A stretch of DNA of 64,000 nt. Source: Thiobacillus sp. UBA3361. GTDB lineage: Bacteria > Pseudomonadota > Gammaproteobacteria > Burkholderiales > Thiobacillaceae. Of this stretch, positions 17,213-23,846 are shown piece by piece. The notes beneath the pieces were generated by a model. It did no database searches. It was given only the letters and a program-made list of their open reading frames with translations, and was not told the DNA's origin. Position 1 is the first letter of the stretch; each line of letters opens with the position of its first letter. The translations under genes and the position numbers were made by a program. The stretch covers positions 62,001 through 126,000 of the forward strand of contig DEQR01000046.1 in the NCBI GenBank assembly GCA_002360535.1, read 5' to 3'.

Positions 17213-18064
17213 CTATTCGCCGGTGGCCACGGGACGCGACGGGTCGGTGATCCACTCGCTCCAGGAACCGGGGTAGAGTCGCGAGCCTGGCAGACCGGCA
17301 ATCTCCATGGCCAGCAGGTTGTGGCAGGCGGTGACGCCTGAGCCGCACATGTGGATGACCTGCCAGGGCGCGCGGCCCTTGAGCAGGGCCTGGTAGTTTT
17401 CCCGCAAGGCCTCGGGCGGCAGGAAGGTACCGTCGATGTCCAGGTTTTCGTCGAAGGGCCAGTTGATGGCGCCGGGCACGTGGCCGGCCACCGGATCCAG
17501 CGGCTCGAATTCGCCTGTAAAGCGGCGATCGGGGCGGGCATCGATGATCATCGCGTTACCGATCTCTGAAGCCCGCAGCACGGCGGCGGAGGATTCCACC
17601 AGCGTCGGCTCTGGCAGGCAGGCGCAGTTGCCCTTGCGGGGCTGAGGAGGATCGGCGGTCACCGGTCGCATCTGTTTCACCCAGCGCGGATAACCGCCGT
17701 CGAGCAAGGCCACCGCCGGATGGCCCAGCCAGCGGAGCAGCCACCACATGCGCACGGCCATGGCGCCGAAACTGTCGTCGTAAACCACCACCTGTTTGTT
17801 GACCCCCACCCCCCAGGCGCACAGCTTGGCGGCCAGTGTCTTGGCGTCGGGCAGGGGATGGCGACCGGTTTGTCCCTCCACGACCGGGGCCGAGAGGTCC
17901 TCGTCCAGGTGGGCGTAACGGGCGCCGGGAATATGGCCCTTGAGATAGGCCTGCCGCCCGGCTTCCGGGTCGGTCAGGGTGAAGCGGCAGTCGAAGACGA
18001 TCCAGTTGGGGTCGTCGAGATGCGCCGCCAGGTCCTCGGTGGAAACGATGGTGTTGATGTACAT
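17213..18064 (-). CDS. Two-domain sulfurtransferase (thiosulfate/3-mercaptopyruvate type)
   Basis: A 283-residue tandem rhodanese protein: an inactive N-terminal domain (about 1-130, YINTIVSTEDLAAHL, GARYAHLDEDLS) and a catalytic C-terminal domain (about 150-280) with the active-site loop CGSGVTAC. The loop with GSGVTAC resembles SseA-type 3-mercaptopyruvate sulfurtransferases, but thiosulfate as donor is also possible. It has no signal peptide, so it works in the cytoplasm, where it could hand persulfide sulfur to DsrE/TusA-like carriers. It lies in the leftward series that also holds a DsrC paralogue. Confidence 0.9.
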   Translation of the reverse strand: MYINTIVSTEDLAAHLDDPNWIVFDCRFTLTDPEAGRQAYLKGHIPGARYAHLDEDLSAPVVEGQTGRHPLPDAKTLAAKLCAWGVGVNKQVVVYDDSFGAMAVRMWWLLRWLGHPAVALLDGGYPRWVKQMRPVTADPPQPRKGNCACLPEPTLVESSAAVLRASEIGNAMIIDARPDRRFTGEFEPLDPVAGHVPGAINWPFDENLDIDGTFLPPEALRENYQALLKGRAPWQVIHMCGSGVTACHNLLAMEIAGLPGSRLYPGSWSEWITDPSRPVATGE

Positions 18065-18141
18065 GAGCCGTCAGCTTTCAGCAATCAGCTGTCAGCGCGA
18101 ACCGATTCGGCTGATCGCTGACCGCTGATCGCTGATCGCAA
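18065..18141. repeat. Degenerate TCAGC short-repeat cluster
   Basis: The 77-base gap contains a run of imperfect repeats such as GTCAGCTTTCAGCAATCAGC followed by the inverted form GCTGATCGCTGACCGCTGATCGC-like units. A related short string (ATCAGAGGTCAGGTATCAGG) occurs at 28201-28228 between dsrL and dsrJ. The inverted halves could fold into a long weak hairpin. Confidence 0.55.
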
Positions 18142-18474
18142 TTAATAACCGCCCTTACCGAACGGCTTGGGCAGCCCGGCCACCTTGGAGGACTGGCGGT
18201 TGGGTTGCAGGGGGAACAGTTCGTACAGGCGCTTCTTCCAGTCGGTGCCGGGGTGCTCTTCGTCCATGCCGGCAACCATGTTGCGGAAATTGGGGGTGTG
18301 GCCGTCTTCCTGAAAGCGCTCGCGCATGAAACGGATCACCGTCCAGTGGTCGTCGGTCAGGGTGATGCCCTCGGACTCGGCGATGACGGGGGGAACGTCG
18401 TCGCTGTAATTGGCTTCGGTCAGAAAGCCTTCTTCATCCACTTCCAGTTCTTCGCCGTTAACCATATAGCCCAT
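18142..18474 (-). CDS. DsrC-like protein lacking both redox cysteines (RspA type)
   Basis: A 110-residue member of the DsrC/TusE family with conserved VDEEGFLTEANYSDD, DDHWTVIRFMRERF, RLYELFPLQP and KVAGLPKPFG. In true DsrC the C-terminal arm has two cysteines; here the arm reads SSKVAGLPKPFGKGGY, with neither. It therefore cannot carry a persulfide or trisulfide. Cys-less family members have been called regulatory sulfur-related proteins (RspA). An inserted DEEHPGTDW-like segment is also unlike the dsr-encoded DsrC. Start 18474 follows GAAGGAGAGG. It sits 50 bases after the Cas6-like gene, in the operon divergent from dsrA. Confidence 0.88.
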   Translation of the reverse strand: MGYMVNGEELEVDEEGFLTEANYSDDVPPVIAESEGITLTDDHWTVIRFMRERFQEDGHTPNFRNMVAGMDEEHPGTDWKKRLYELFPLQPNRQSSKVAGLPKPFGKGGY

Positions 18475-18524
18475 GGTTTCCTCTCCTTCGTTACGAGTTG
18501 CAGAAAAAATGACGACCGGGTCGG

Positions 18525-19178
18525 TCAGTCGATGGAAACTTCCTTGATCGATTTGTGGGGTACGAATATCCCGCAGCCGTATTGCCGGTACTTGCCCAAA
18601 CCCACTTCCTGGACGGCCAGAGATTGGAGCAGGTCCACGTCGTGAAGCATCAAGCTGAAACCTGATACTTCGCCCTCGGGAAGCCGCATTTTACGTTGCC
18701 TGCCGCAGATCATGCCCGCCTTGATACCCATCTTTTCCAACTCCGCGGCCGCCTCGGCGAAGAACACGGCCTCATCGGCTGAGCCGGTGACCACGAAGGG
18801 GCTGTACAGGGTGGCATATGGTGTCAGCGGTCTCTCTTTCAACTTGCCCACCACGACCTCATCGGCGGAGGTGCGCAGGGTCCTGCCCTCCAGGGCGGCG
18901 GCGTCCGCCAGGCGCTCCACGGGCAGCCGCAGAACCAGCTTGACCCGTTTGTTGATCACCAGGTTGTCGTTGCGGCCGGTGGGCGCACCATGCACCGGAT
19001 GCACGCCGAAACCGGGAATTTCGGCCAGCCAGGGCAGGTGCCGGGTCAGCTCCCGGAAAAGCTCGTAGCCGTGATCGGCCGGAATCTCGCCGGCGGACAA
19101 ATCGAAGGCCAGGTCCTTGACCTTGGGCGCATAGTCAAAGGCCTTGATCCGCTCCCATTCAGGGTTGTACATCCTCAT
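18525..19178 (-). CDS. Cas6-like (Cmx6/I-MYXAN type) RAMP protein without CRISPR
   Basis: A 217-residue protein that matches the Cas6/Cmx6 pattern in order: LAFDLSAGEIPADHGYELFR near the N-terminus, LTRHLPWL, FGVHPVHGAPTG, KRVKLVLRLPVERL, and the glycine-rich RAMP loop GLGKYRQYGCGIFVP near the C-terminus. The His in HGYELF or RHLPWL could act in RNA cleavage. Cas6 proteins cut CRISPR precursor RNA, but no array or other cas gene lies in this window. The start overlaps the stop of the 82-residue gene by four bases, and the next gene encodes a DsrC paralogue, so this copy probably has a role linked to sulfur metabolism or its RNA (inference). Family call is from motif reading. Confidence 0.75.
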   Translation of the reverse strand: MRMYNPEWERIKAFDYAPKVKDLAFDLSAGEIPADHGYELFRELTRHLPWLAEIPGFGVHPVHGAPTGRNDNLVINKRVKLVLRLPVERLADAAALEGRTLRTSADEVVVGKLKERPLTPYATLYSPFVVTGSADEAVFFAEAAAELEKMGIKAGMICGRQRKMRLPEGEVSGFSLMLHDVDLLQSLAVQEVGLGKYRQYGCGIFVPHKSIKEVSID

Positions 19179-19423
19179 TCATCACCCCCCGCGGTGTGCG
19201 GCCCGGCCTCGGCCGCCAAGGGCACGGCCCATTTCAGCATCTCCTCGGCCCAGAACTTCGCGGTCACCGGATCGACATCGAAGATCGTGAACCGCGCCCC
19301 CCGCTCGCGGATGCGCAATCGCATCATGGGCGTGCCCCCCGCTTCGAAGCGCACTTCCTGGAGCTCAATCTCCTGGTTGCCGTAGGGATTGCGAAAGCGG
19401 GTCAGGGATGTGATCTGGTCCAT
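19175..19423 (-). CDS. Small conserved-looking protein paired with the Cas6-like gene
   Basis: An 82-residue soluble protein (MDQITSLTRFRNPYGNQEIE) with alternating charged strands (ELQEVRFEAGG, MRLRIRERGARFTIFDVD) followed by a helix (TAKFWAEEMLKWAVPLA). It resembles a small beta-barrel plus helix, with no cysteines. It is the first gene of the leftward operon and overlaps the Cas6-like gene by four bases. There is no clear ribosome site; AAUCCCUA precedes the ATG and a TATTAT element lies about 10 bases further up, so a leaderless or near-leaderless mRNA is possible. Family not recognised. Confidence 0.75.
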   Translation of the reverse strand: MDQITSLTRFRNPYGNQEIELQEVRFEAGGTPMMRLRIRERGARFTIFDVDPVTAKFWAEEMLKWAVPLAAEAGPHTAGGDE

Positions 19424-19436
19424 TAGGGATTAGAAT

Positions 19437-19455
19437 AATATGAGTTGCTCATATT
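19437..19455. promoter_or_regulatory. Palindrome AATATGAG-TTG-CTCATATT upstream of leftward operon
   Basis: A perfect AT-rich inverted repeat (8-bp arms, 3-base spacer) whose inner edge is 13 bases from the ATG of the 82-residue gene. It overlaps the likely -10 of the leftward promoter, as expected for a repressor site. The region also lies upstream of dsrA. Confidence 0.6.
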
Positions 19456-19503
19456 CTCCGCCATGACCCTTAGGAGATTCGAGTGCCTGCTTGAGATAGT
19501 CTC

Positions 19504-19523
19504 TACCTACCCGATCGGGTAGG
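19504..19523. promoter_or_regulatory. 20-bp palindromic operator candidate upstream of dsrA
   Basis: ACCTACCCGATCGGGTAGGT is a perfect 20-base palindrome about 170 bases upstream of the dsrA start. Its core ACCCGATCGGGT recurs in the palindrome at 54024-54039 upstream of a cytochrome operon. Confidence 0.6.
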
Positions 19524-19568
19524 TGGTAGCTACTCCTGCGAATACCCTGGTTACCCCATCGGAATGAT

Positions 19569-19586
19569 GGCCTGCTCAATCAGGCC
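19569..19586 (+). promoter_or_regulatory. Hairpin in the dsrA upstream region
   Basis: GGCCTG-CTCAAT-CAGGCC forms a 6-bp hairpin between the palindromic operator and dsrA; it could be part of the dsrA leader. No T-run follows. Confidence 0.35.
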
Positions 19587-19690
19587 TCACTAATATGCCG
19601 ACACATGACTCGTACAGGCAGGACGCCGGCGGGTAGTGCGGTAGCAAGTTGCGAGACTCGTTGATCCATACCTCAACAAGGAGAGAACAG

Positions 19691-20992
19691 ATGGCCAAGC
19701 AGATGTACGACACCCCCAATCTGGACGAACTGGAAAAAGGCCCGTGGCCTTCTTTCGTCACCGGCCTCAAACGTCTGGCCCAGGATAACGACATGATGGT
19801 CGATCTGCTCGGCCAGTTGGAAACCTCCTACAACACCCGCTTCGGCTACTGGAAAGGTGGCACCGTGGGCGTGGTGGGTTATGGTGGTGGCGTGATCCCC
19901 CGTTTCACCGAATTGAAGAATGCCGACGGCACTCCCAAATTCCCCGAAGCCGCCGAGTTCCACACCCTGCGCATCCAGCCCCCCGCCGGCATGCACTACA
20001 CCTCCGACCTGTTGCGCCAGCTGTGCGATGCTTGGCTGGAAACGGGTGGCTCGGGCCTGATCGCCCTGCATGGCCAGTCCGGCGACATCATGTTCCAGGG
20101 CATCAAGACAGCCGATGTGCAGCGCTCCTTCGACAAGATGAACGAGATGGGCTTCGATCTGGGTGGCGCCGGCCCCGCCCTGCGCACCTCCATGTCCTGC
20201 GTGGGTGCCGCCCGTTGCGAAATGTCCTGCTTCGACGAGGCCCGCGCCCTGCGCACCGTCATCAACAACAACATTGATGACATGCACCGCCCCTCGCTGC
20301 CCTACAAATTCAAATTCAAGTTCTCCGGCTGCCCGAACGACTGCGTGAACTCCATTCAGCGTTCCGACATGGCCACCATCGGCACCTGGCGCGACAGCAT
20401 CCGCGCCGACGAAAGGCTGGCCCGCGAGTGGATGGCCGGCCACAGCATGGAAGACCTGATCAACATGGTCGTCAACATGTGTCCCACCCGTGCCATCCAG
20501 CTGACCAAGAACGACGGCGCCGCCACCAAGGAAGGCGTCACTAAGGTGGCCGTGTCCGATGCCAACTGCATCGAGATCGACAACCACAACTGCGTGCGCT
20601 GCATGCACTGCCTGAACGTCATGCCCGGCGCCCTGCTGCCCGGCAGCGACAAAGGCGTCACCATCCTGGTGGGCGGCAAGAGCGTGCTGAAGATCGGCGC
20701 CACCATGGGCACCGTGGTGATCCCGTTCATGAAGCTGGAATCCGACGAGGACTTCGAGAAGCTGAACGACCTATCCCGCAACATCCTGGACTTCTTCGCC
20801 GAGAACGCCCTGGAGCACGAGCGCACCGGCGAGATGATCGAGCGCATCGGCTTGGTTAACTTCCTGGATGGGCTGGATCTGGAGGTGGATCCGAACATGA
20901 TCCTCCATCCCCGCACCAACCCCTACGTGCGCACCGACGGCTGGGACGAAGAGGCCGAGAAGTGGTTCGAGCGTAAGCAGGCCGCCGCCTGA
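19691..20992 (+). CDS. dsrA: Reverse-type dissimilatory sulfite reductase, alpha subunit
   Basis: The 433-residue protein oxidises sulfane sulfur bound to DsrC to sulfite together with DsrB, in the cytoplasm. It shows the siroheme-[4Fe-4S] binding cysteines in CVGAARCEMSC and the later SGCPNDC, and a ferredoxin-like insert with cluster cysteines (CPTRAI near residue 260 and NCVRCMHCLNVMPGAL). Start at 19691 (MAKQMYDTPNLDEL) follows AAGGAGAGAACAG; the in-frame start at 19649 lies upstream of that site. It is the first gene of the rightward dsr operon and divergent from the Cas6-like operon. Family membership in the oxidative (rDsr) clade is supported by the presence of dsrEFH and dsrL downstream. 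Confidence 0.98.
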   Translation: MAKQMYDTPNLDELEKGPWPSFVTGLKRLAQDNDMMVDLLGQLETSYNTRFGYWKGGTVGVVGYGGGVIPRFTELKNADGTPKFPEAAEFHTLRIQPPAGMHYTSDLLRQLCDAWLETGGSGLIALHGQSGDIMFQGIKTADVQRSFDKMNEMGFDLGGAGPALRTSMSCVGAARCEMSCFDEARALRTVINNNIDDMHRPSLPYKFKFKFSGCPNDCVNSIQRSDMATIGTWRDSIRADERLAREWMAGHSMEDLINMVVNMCPTRAIQLTKNDGAATKEGVTKVAVSDANCIEIDNHNCVRCMHCLNVMPGALLPGSDKGVTILVGGKSVLKIGATMGTVVIPFMKLESDEDFEKLNDLSRNILDFFAENALEHERTGEMIERIGLVNFLDGLDLEVDPNMILHPRTNPYVRTDGWDEEAEKWFERKQAAA

Positions 20993-21005
20993 ACAACCCC
21001 TGGTA

Positions 21006-21033
21006 GGGAGGCCACCGTCATCGGCGGCTTCCC
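21006..21033 (+). other. Intercistronic hairpin between dsrA and dsrB
   Basis: GGGAGGCC pairs with GGCTTCCC (one G-T wobble) around a 12-base loop. No T-run follows, so it is a candidate mRNA-stabilising or processing hairpin. Confidence 0.45.
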
Positions 21034-21079
21034 GAAAAGCGAATATTGGTATCCTGATCTCACTTAGTTGGAGACAAGC

Positions 21080-22153
21080 ATGGCTGAAAGGACTCACGAG
21101 ACCATCGAATCCGGCGCGCCGGACCCGATGCCCTACATGCACCCGGTGATGAAGAACAACTACGGCAAGTGGGTGTTCCATTCCCATCCCAAGCCGGGCG
21201 TGCTGTATCACCGCGCCGAGAACGGCGAGGAAATCTGGACCGTCAAGGCCGGCACCCAGCGCCAGATGGACCATTACACCGTACGCAAACTGGCCGACAT
21301 CGCCGACCAGTTCGGTGACGGCTATGTGCGCTTCACCACCCGTTCCAACATCGAGTACATGGTCAGTGACAAGGCCAAGGTGGAGCCCTTGATCAAGGCC
21401 CTGACCGAAAACGGTTTCCCCATCGGCGGCACCGCTAATTCGGTGTCCATGATCGCCCACACCCAGGGCTGGCTGCACTGTGACATCCCCGGCACCGACG
21501 CCTCGGGCGCGGTCAAGGCCCTGATGGACGAGCTGTATCACGATTTCGTGAACTGCGAGATGCCCAATCGGGTCAAGCTGTCCACCTCCTGCTGCGAGAT
21601 CAACTGCGGCGGCCAGGCCGACATCGCCATCGTCATCCAACACACCAAGCCGCCCAAGATCAACCACGATCTGGTGGCCAACGTCTGCGAGCGTCCTTCC
21701 GTCGTCGCCCGCTGCCCGGTCGCGGCCATCCGTCCCGCCCTGGTGAACGGCAAGCCCTCCCTGGAAGTCGATGAGAAGAAGTGCATCTGCTGCGGTGCTT
21801 GCTTCCCCCCCTGCCCGCCCATGCAGATCAACGATCCAGAGCATTCCAAGCTGGCCATCTGGGTTGGCGGCAAGAATTCCAACGCCCGTTCGCGCCCGAC
21901 CTTCCACAAGCTGGTCGCTTCCGGCCTGCCCAACAACGCCCCCCGTTGGCCCGAGGTCAGCGCCGTGGTCAAGAAGATCCTGGCCACCTACAAGGCCGAT
22001 GGCCGTCCGTGGGAGCGTATGAACGACTGGATCGACCGTATCGGTTGGCCCGCGTTCTTCGAGAAGACCGGTCTGCCGTTCACCAAGTACCACATCGACA
22101 ACTGGCGTGGTGCCCGGAACAGCCTGAACGCTTCCGCTCACATCCGCTTCTGA
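21080..22153 (+). CDS. dsrB: Reverse-type dissimilatory sulfite reductase, beta subunit
   Basis: The 357-residue partner of DsrA carries the second siroheme site with STSCCEINCGG and ARCPVAAI, and a ferredoxin domain with KKCICCGACFPPCPPM. The alpha2beta2 enzyme works in the cytoplasm. Start 21080 (MAERTHETIESG) is preceded by TTGGAGACAAGC; the TTG at 21068 overlaps that site and is not used. It lies 87 bases after dsrA with a hairpin between them and another palindrome after it, before dsrE. Confidence 0.98.
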   Translation: MAERTHETIESGAPDPMPYMHPVMKNNYGKWVFHSHPKPGVLYHRAENGEEIWTVKAGTQRQMDHYTVRKLADIADQFGDGYVRFTTRSNIEYMVSDKAKVEPLIKALTENGFPIGGTANSVSMIAHTQGWLHCDIPGTDASGAVKALMDELYHDFVNCEMPNRVKLSTSCCEINCGGQADIAIVIQHTKPPKINHDLVANVCERPSVVARCPVAAIRPALVNGKPSLEVDEKKCICCGACFPPCPPMQINDPEHSKLAIWVGGKNSNARSRPTFHKLVASGLPNNAPRWPEVSAVVKKILATYKADGRPWERMNDWIDRIGWPAFFEKTGLPFTKYHIDNWRGARNSLNASAHIRF

Positions 22154-22164
22154 TCCTCGCGTCG

Positions 22165-22183
22165 CCCCGGGCCATGCCCGGGG
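22165..22183 (+). other. Intercistronic hairpin between dsrB and dsrE
   Basis: CCCCGGGC-CAT-GCCCGGGG is a perfect 8-bp GC-rich stem with a 3-base loop right after the dsrB stop. It lacks a T-run, so it may protect the dsrAB mRNA 3' end rather than terminate. Confidence 0.55.
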
Positions 22184-22221
22184 TAGTGGACAATCAGTTA
22201 ATCGGAGTTAGGGATACATAA

Positions 22222-22614
22222 ATGAAGATCGGTATTTTGGTAAACGAAGGGCCTTACCAGCATCAGGCGTCCGATTCCGCCTATATGTTCGCCAAGGCCG
22301 CCATCGCCAAGGGCCACGAGATTTTTCGCGTGTTCTTCTACCACGACGGCGTCAACAACGCCTCGCGCCTGACCGCGCCGCCCACCGACGACCGCAACGT
22401 CGTCAACCGCTGGAGCCAGCTCGCCCAGGACCACAACATCGACATGGTGGTGTGCATCGCCGCCGCGCAGCGCCGCGGCATGATGGACGACAACGAGGCC
22501 AAGCGTCAGGGCAAGGACGCCAGCAACATCGCCCCGGCCTTCCGCATCTCCGGCCTGGGTCAATTGGTCGAGGCCGGCATCCAGTGCGATCGCCTGGTGA
22601 CTTTCGGTGATTAA
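22222..22614 (+). CDS. dsrE: DsrE, persulfide-carrying subunit of DsrEFH
   Basis: The 130-residue protein (MKIGILVNEGPYQHQASDSA) has the conserved sulfur-carrying cysteine at position 78 in DMVVCIAAAQRRG, the same position as in the Allochromatium protein. With DsrF and DsrH it forms a hexamer that passes persulfide sulfur to DsrC in the cytoplasm. Presence of dsrEFH marks sulfur oxidisers rather than sulfate reducers. Followed by dsrF after 11 bases. Confidence 0.97.
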   Translation: MKIGILVNEGPYQHQASDSAYMFAKAAIAKGHEIFRVFFYHDGVNNASRLTAPPTDDRNVVNRWSQLAQDHNIDMVVCIAAAQRRGMMDDNEAKRQGKDASNIAPAFRISGLGQLVEAGIQCDRLVTFGD

Positions 22615-22625
22615 GGGGATTTGAG

Positions 22626-23018
22626 ATGACCGACGAAATGGATATGGAAGAAGGCGGCGTCGTCAAAAAGTTCATGTTCGTGAACCGCAAGGCCCCCTAC
22701 GGCACCATCTACGCGCTGGAAAGCCTGGAGGTGGTGCTGATCAGCGCCGCGTTCGAACAGGACGTGAGCCTGGCCTTCGTGGATGACGGCGTCTATCAGC
22801 TGATGAAGAACGTCAACACCGACGGCATCGAGATGAAGAGCTTCTCCAAGACCTACCGGGCACTGGAAGGCTACGACATCGAGAAGCTGTACGTGGAGAA
22901 GGAGTCCATGGAGGCCCGCGGCCTAACCGAGGACGACCTGATCGTGGACGTGCAAGTCATCAGCCAGTCCGAAATGGGCGACCTGATGAACGAGCAGGAC
23001 GTGGTCCTGAGCTTCTGA
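22626..23018 (+). CDS. dsrF: DsrF, DsrEFH complex subunit
   Basis: The 130-residue protein belongs to the DsrE/DsrF-like fold (KKFMFVNRKAPYGTIYALESLE, LAFVDDGVYQLMKN). It has no cysteine, in keeping with its structural role in the DsrEFH hexamer. It is 11 bases after dsrE and 16 before dsrH, so the three are co-translated. Confidence 0.96.
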   Translation: MTDEMDMEEGGVVKKFMFVNRKAPYGTIYALESLEVVLISAAFEQDVSLAFVDDGVYQLMKNVNTDGIEMKSFSKTYRALEGYDIEKLYVEKESMEARGLTEDDLIVDVQVISQSEMGDLMNEQDVVLSF

Positions 23019-23034
23019 CCGGAGGACAAGCTAA

Positions 23035-23334
23035 ATGCTGCACATCGTTAACAAGTCCCCCAGCGATCGCAACAGCGTCGATACCTGCCTGGGTCATGTG
23101 AAGCCCGGCTCCGCCGTGCTGTTCATCGAAGACGCGGTCTATGCCGCAACCAAGGGTACCGTCGCCGAGGCCAAGGTCAAGGCTGTCATGCCAGGCGTGG
23201 CGGTGTATGTGCTGGAACCCGACCTAAATGCCCGCGGCATGCAAGGCCGTGTGCTGGATGGGGTGAAATTGGTGGATTACGGCGGTTTTGTGGATCTGGT
23301 CACGGAACACAGCACCTGTCAGTCCTGGTTGTAA
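23035..23334 (+). CDS. dsrH: DsrH, DsrEFH complex subunit
   Basis: A 99-residue DsrH/TusB-like protein (MLHIVNKSPSDRNSVDTCLG) with the conserved cysteine at position 18 and a typical CQSWL C-terminus. It completes the sulfur-relay hexamer that docks with DsrC. Start follows ACCGGAGGACAAGCTAA. Confidence 0.96.
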   Translation: MLHIVNKSPSDRNSVDTCLGHVKPGSAVLFIEDAVYAATKGTVAEAKVKAVMPGVAVYVLEPDLNARGMQGRVLDGVKLVDYGGFVDLVTEHSTCQSWL

Positions 23335-23358
23335 CCTGTAAACAAAGGAGTTAACGCT

Positions 23359-23694
23359 ATGCCTATGGTAGAAGTTGCCGGCAAATCTTTCGAAGTCGAC
23401 GAGGAAGGCTACCTGACCAACCTGGCTGATTGGGACGAGAACATCGCCAAGTATCTGGCCCAGGAAGAAAAGGTCGAGATGGGTGATGACCATTGGGAAA
23501 TCATCAACTTCCTGCGCGAGTACTACAACGAGTACCAGATCGCCCCCGCGATCCGCGTGCTGACCAAGGCCGTAGCCAAGAAGCTGGGGCCGGACAAGGG
23601 CAACAACAAGTACCTGTACGAACTGTTCCCCTACGGTCCCGCCAAGCAGGCCTGCAAGATCGCCGGCCTGCCCAAGCCGACCGGCTGCATCTAA
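23359..23694 (+). CDS. dsrC: DsrC, sulfur carrier with both redox cysteines
   Basis: The 111-residue protein shows the full C-terminal arm QACKIAGLPKPTGCI, with the penultimate cysteine (C110) and the second cysteine (C99) that form the persulfide/trisulfide with substrate sulfur. DsrC is the substrate carrier for DsrAB and the partner of DsrK. Start follows AAAGGAGTTAACGCT, a strong site fitting high expression. Unlike the paralogue at 18142-18474, both cysteines are present. A tight hairpin lies shortly after the stop. Confidence 0.98.
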   Translation: MPMVEVAGKSFEVDEEGYLTNLADWDENIAKYLAQEEKVEMGDDHWEIINFLREYYNEYQIAPAIRVLTKAVAKKLGPDKGNNKYLYELFPYGPAKQACKIAGLPKPTGCI

Positions 23695-23739
23695 ACCGCG
23701 CTCGCCCCGAGGGAGCACGCCTCTTTCGGGAACGGCCGG

Positions 23740-23817
23740 CCCGGCTGGAAACAGCCGGGAGTCGAGAGTTGACAGGGCCAACGTGGCTTGTCATGGGCTG
23801 TTGTCGCCTCTCGACTC
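23740..23817 (+). other. Strong GAAA-tetraloop hairpin and long inverted repeat after dsrC
   Basis: CCCGGCTG-GAAA-CAGCCGGG (23740-23759) is a perfect 8-bp GC stem closed by a stable GNRA tetraloop. Overlapping its end, GAGTCGAGAG (23759-23768) pairs with CTCTCGACTC (23808-23817). No T-run follows, so it looks like an mRNA 3'-protecting or processing structure that would let dsrC be more abundant than dsrM and later genes. Confidence 0.65.
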
Positions 23818-23846
23818 TCACACCCTACAGCGCGTAAGAGGAACGG

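Noticed and set aside
18525..19423. A full CRISPR-Cas locus around the Cas6-like gene
   Set aside because: No repeat-spacer array and no other cas genes were found on either side; only the Cas6-like fold is present.
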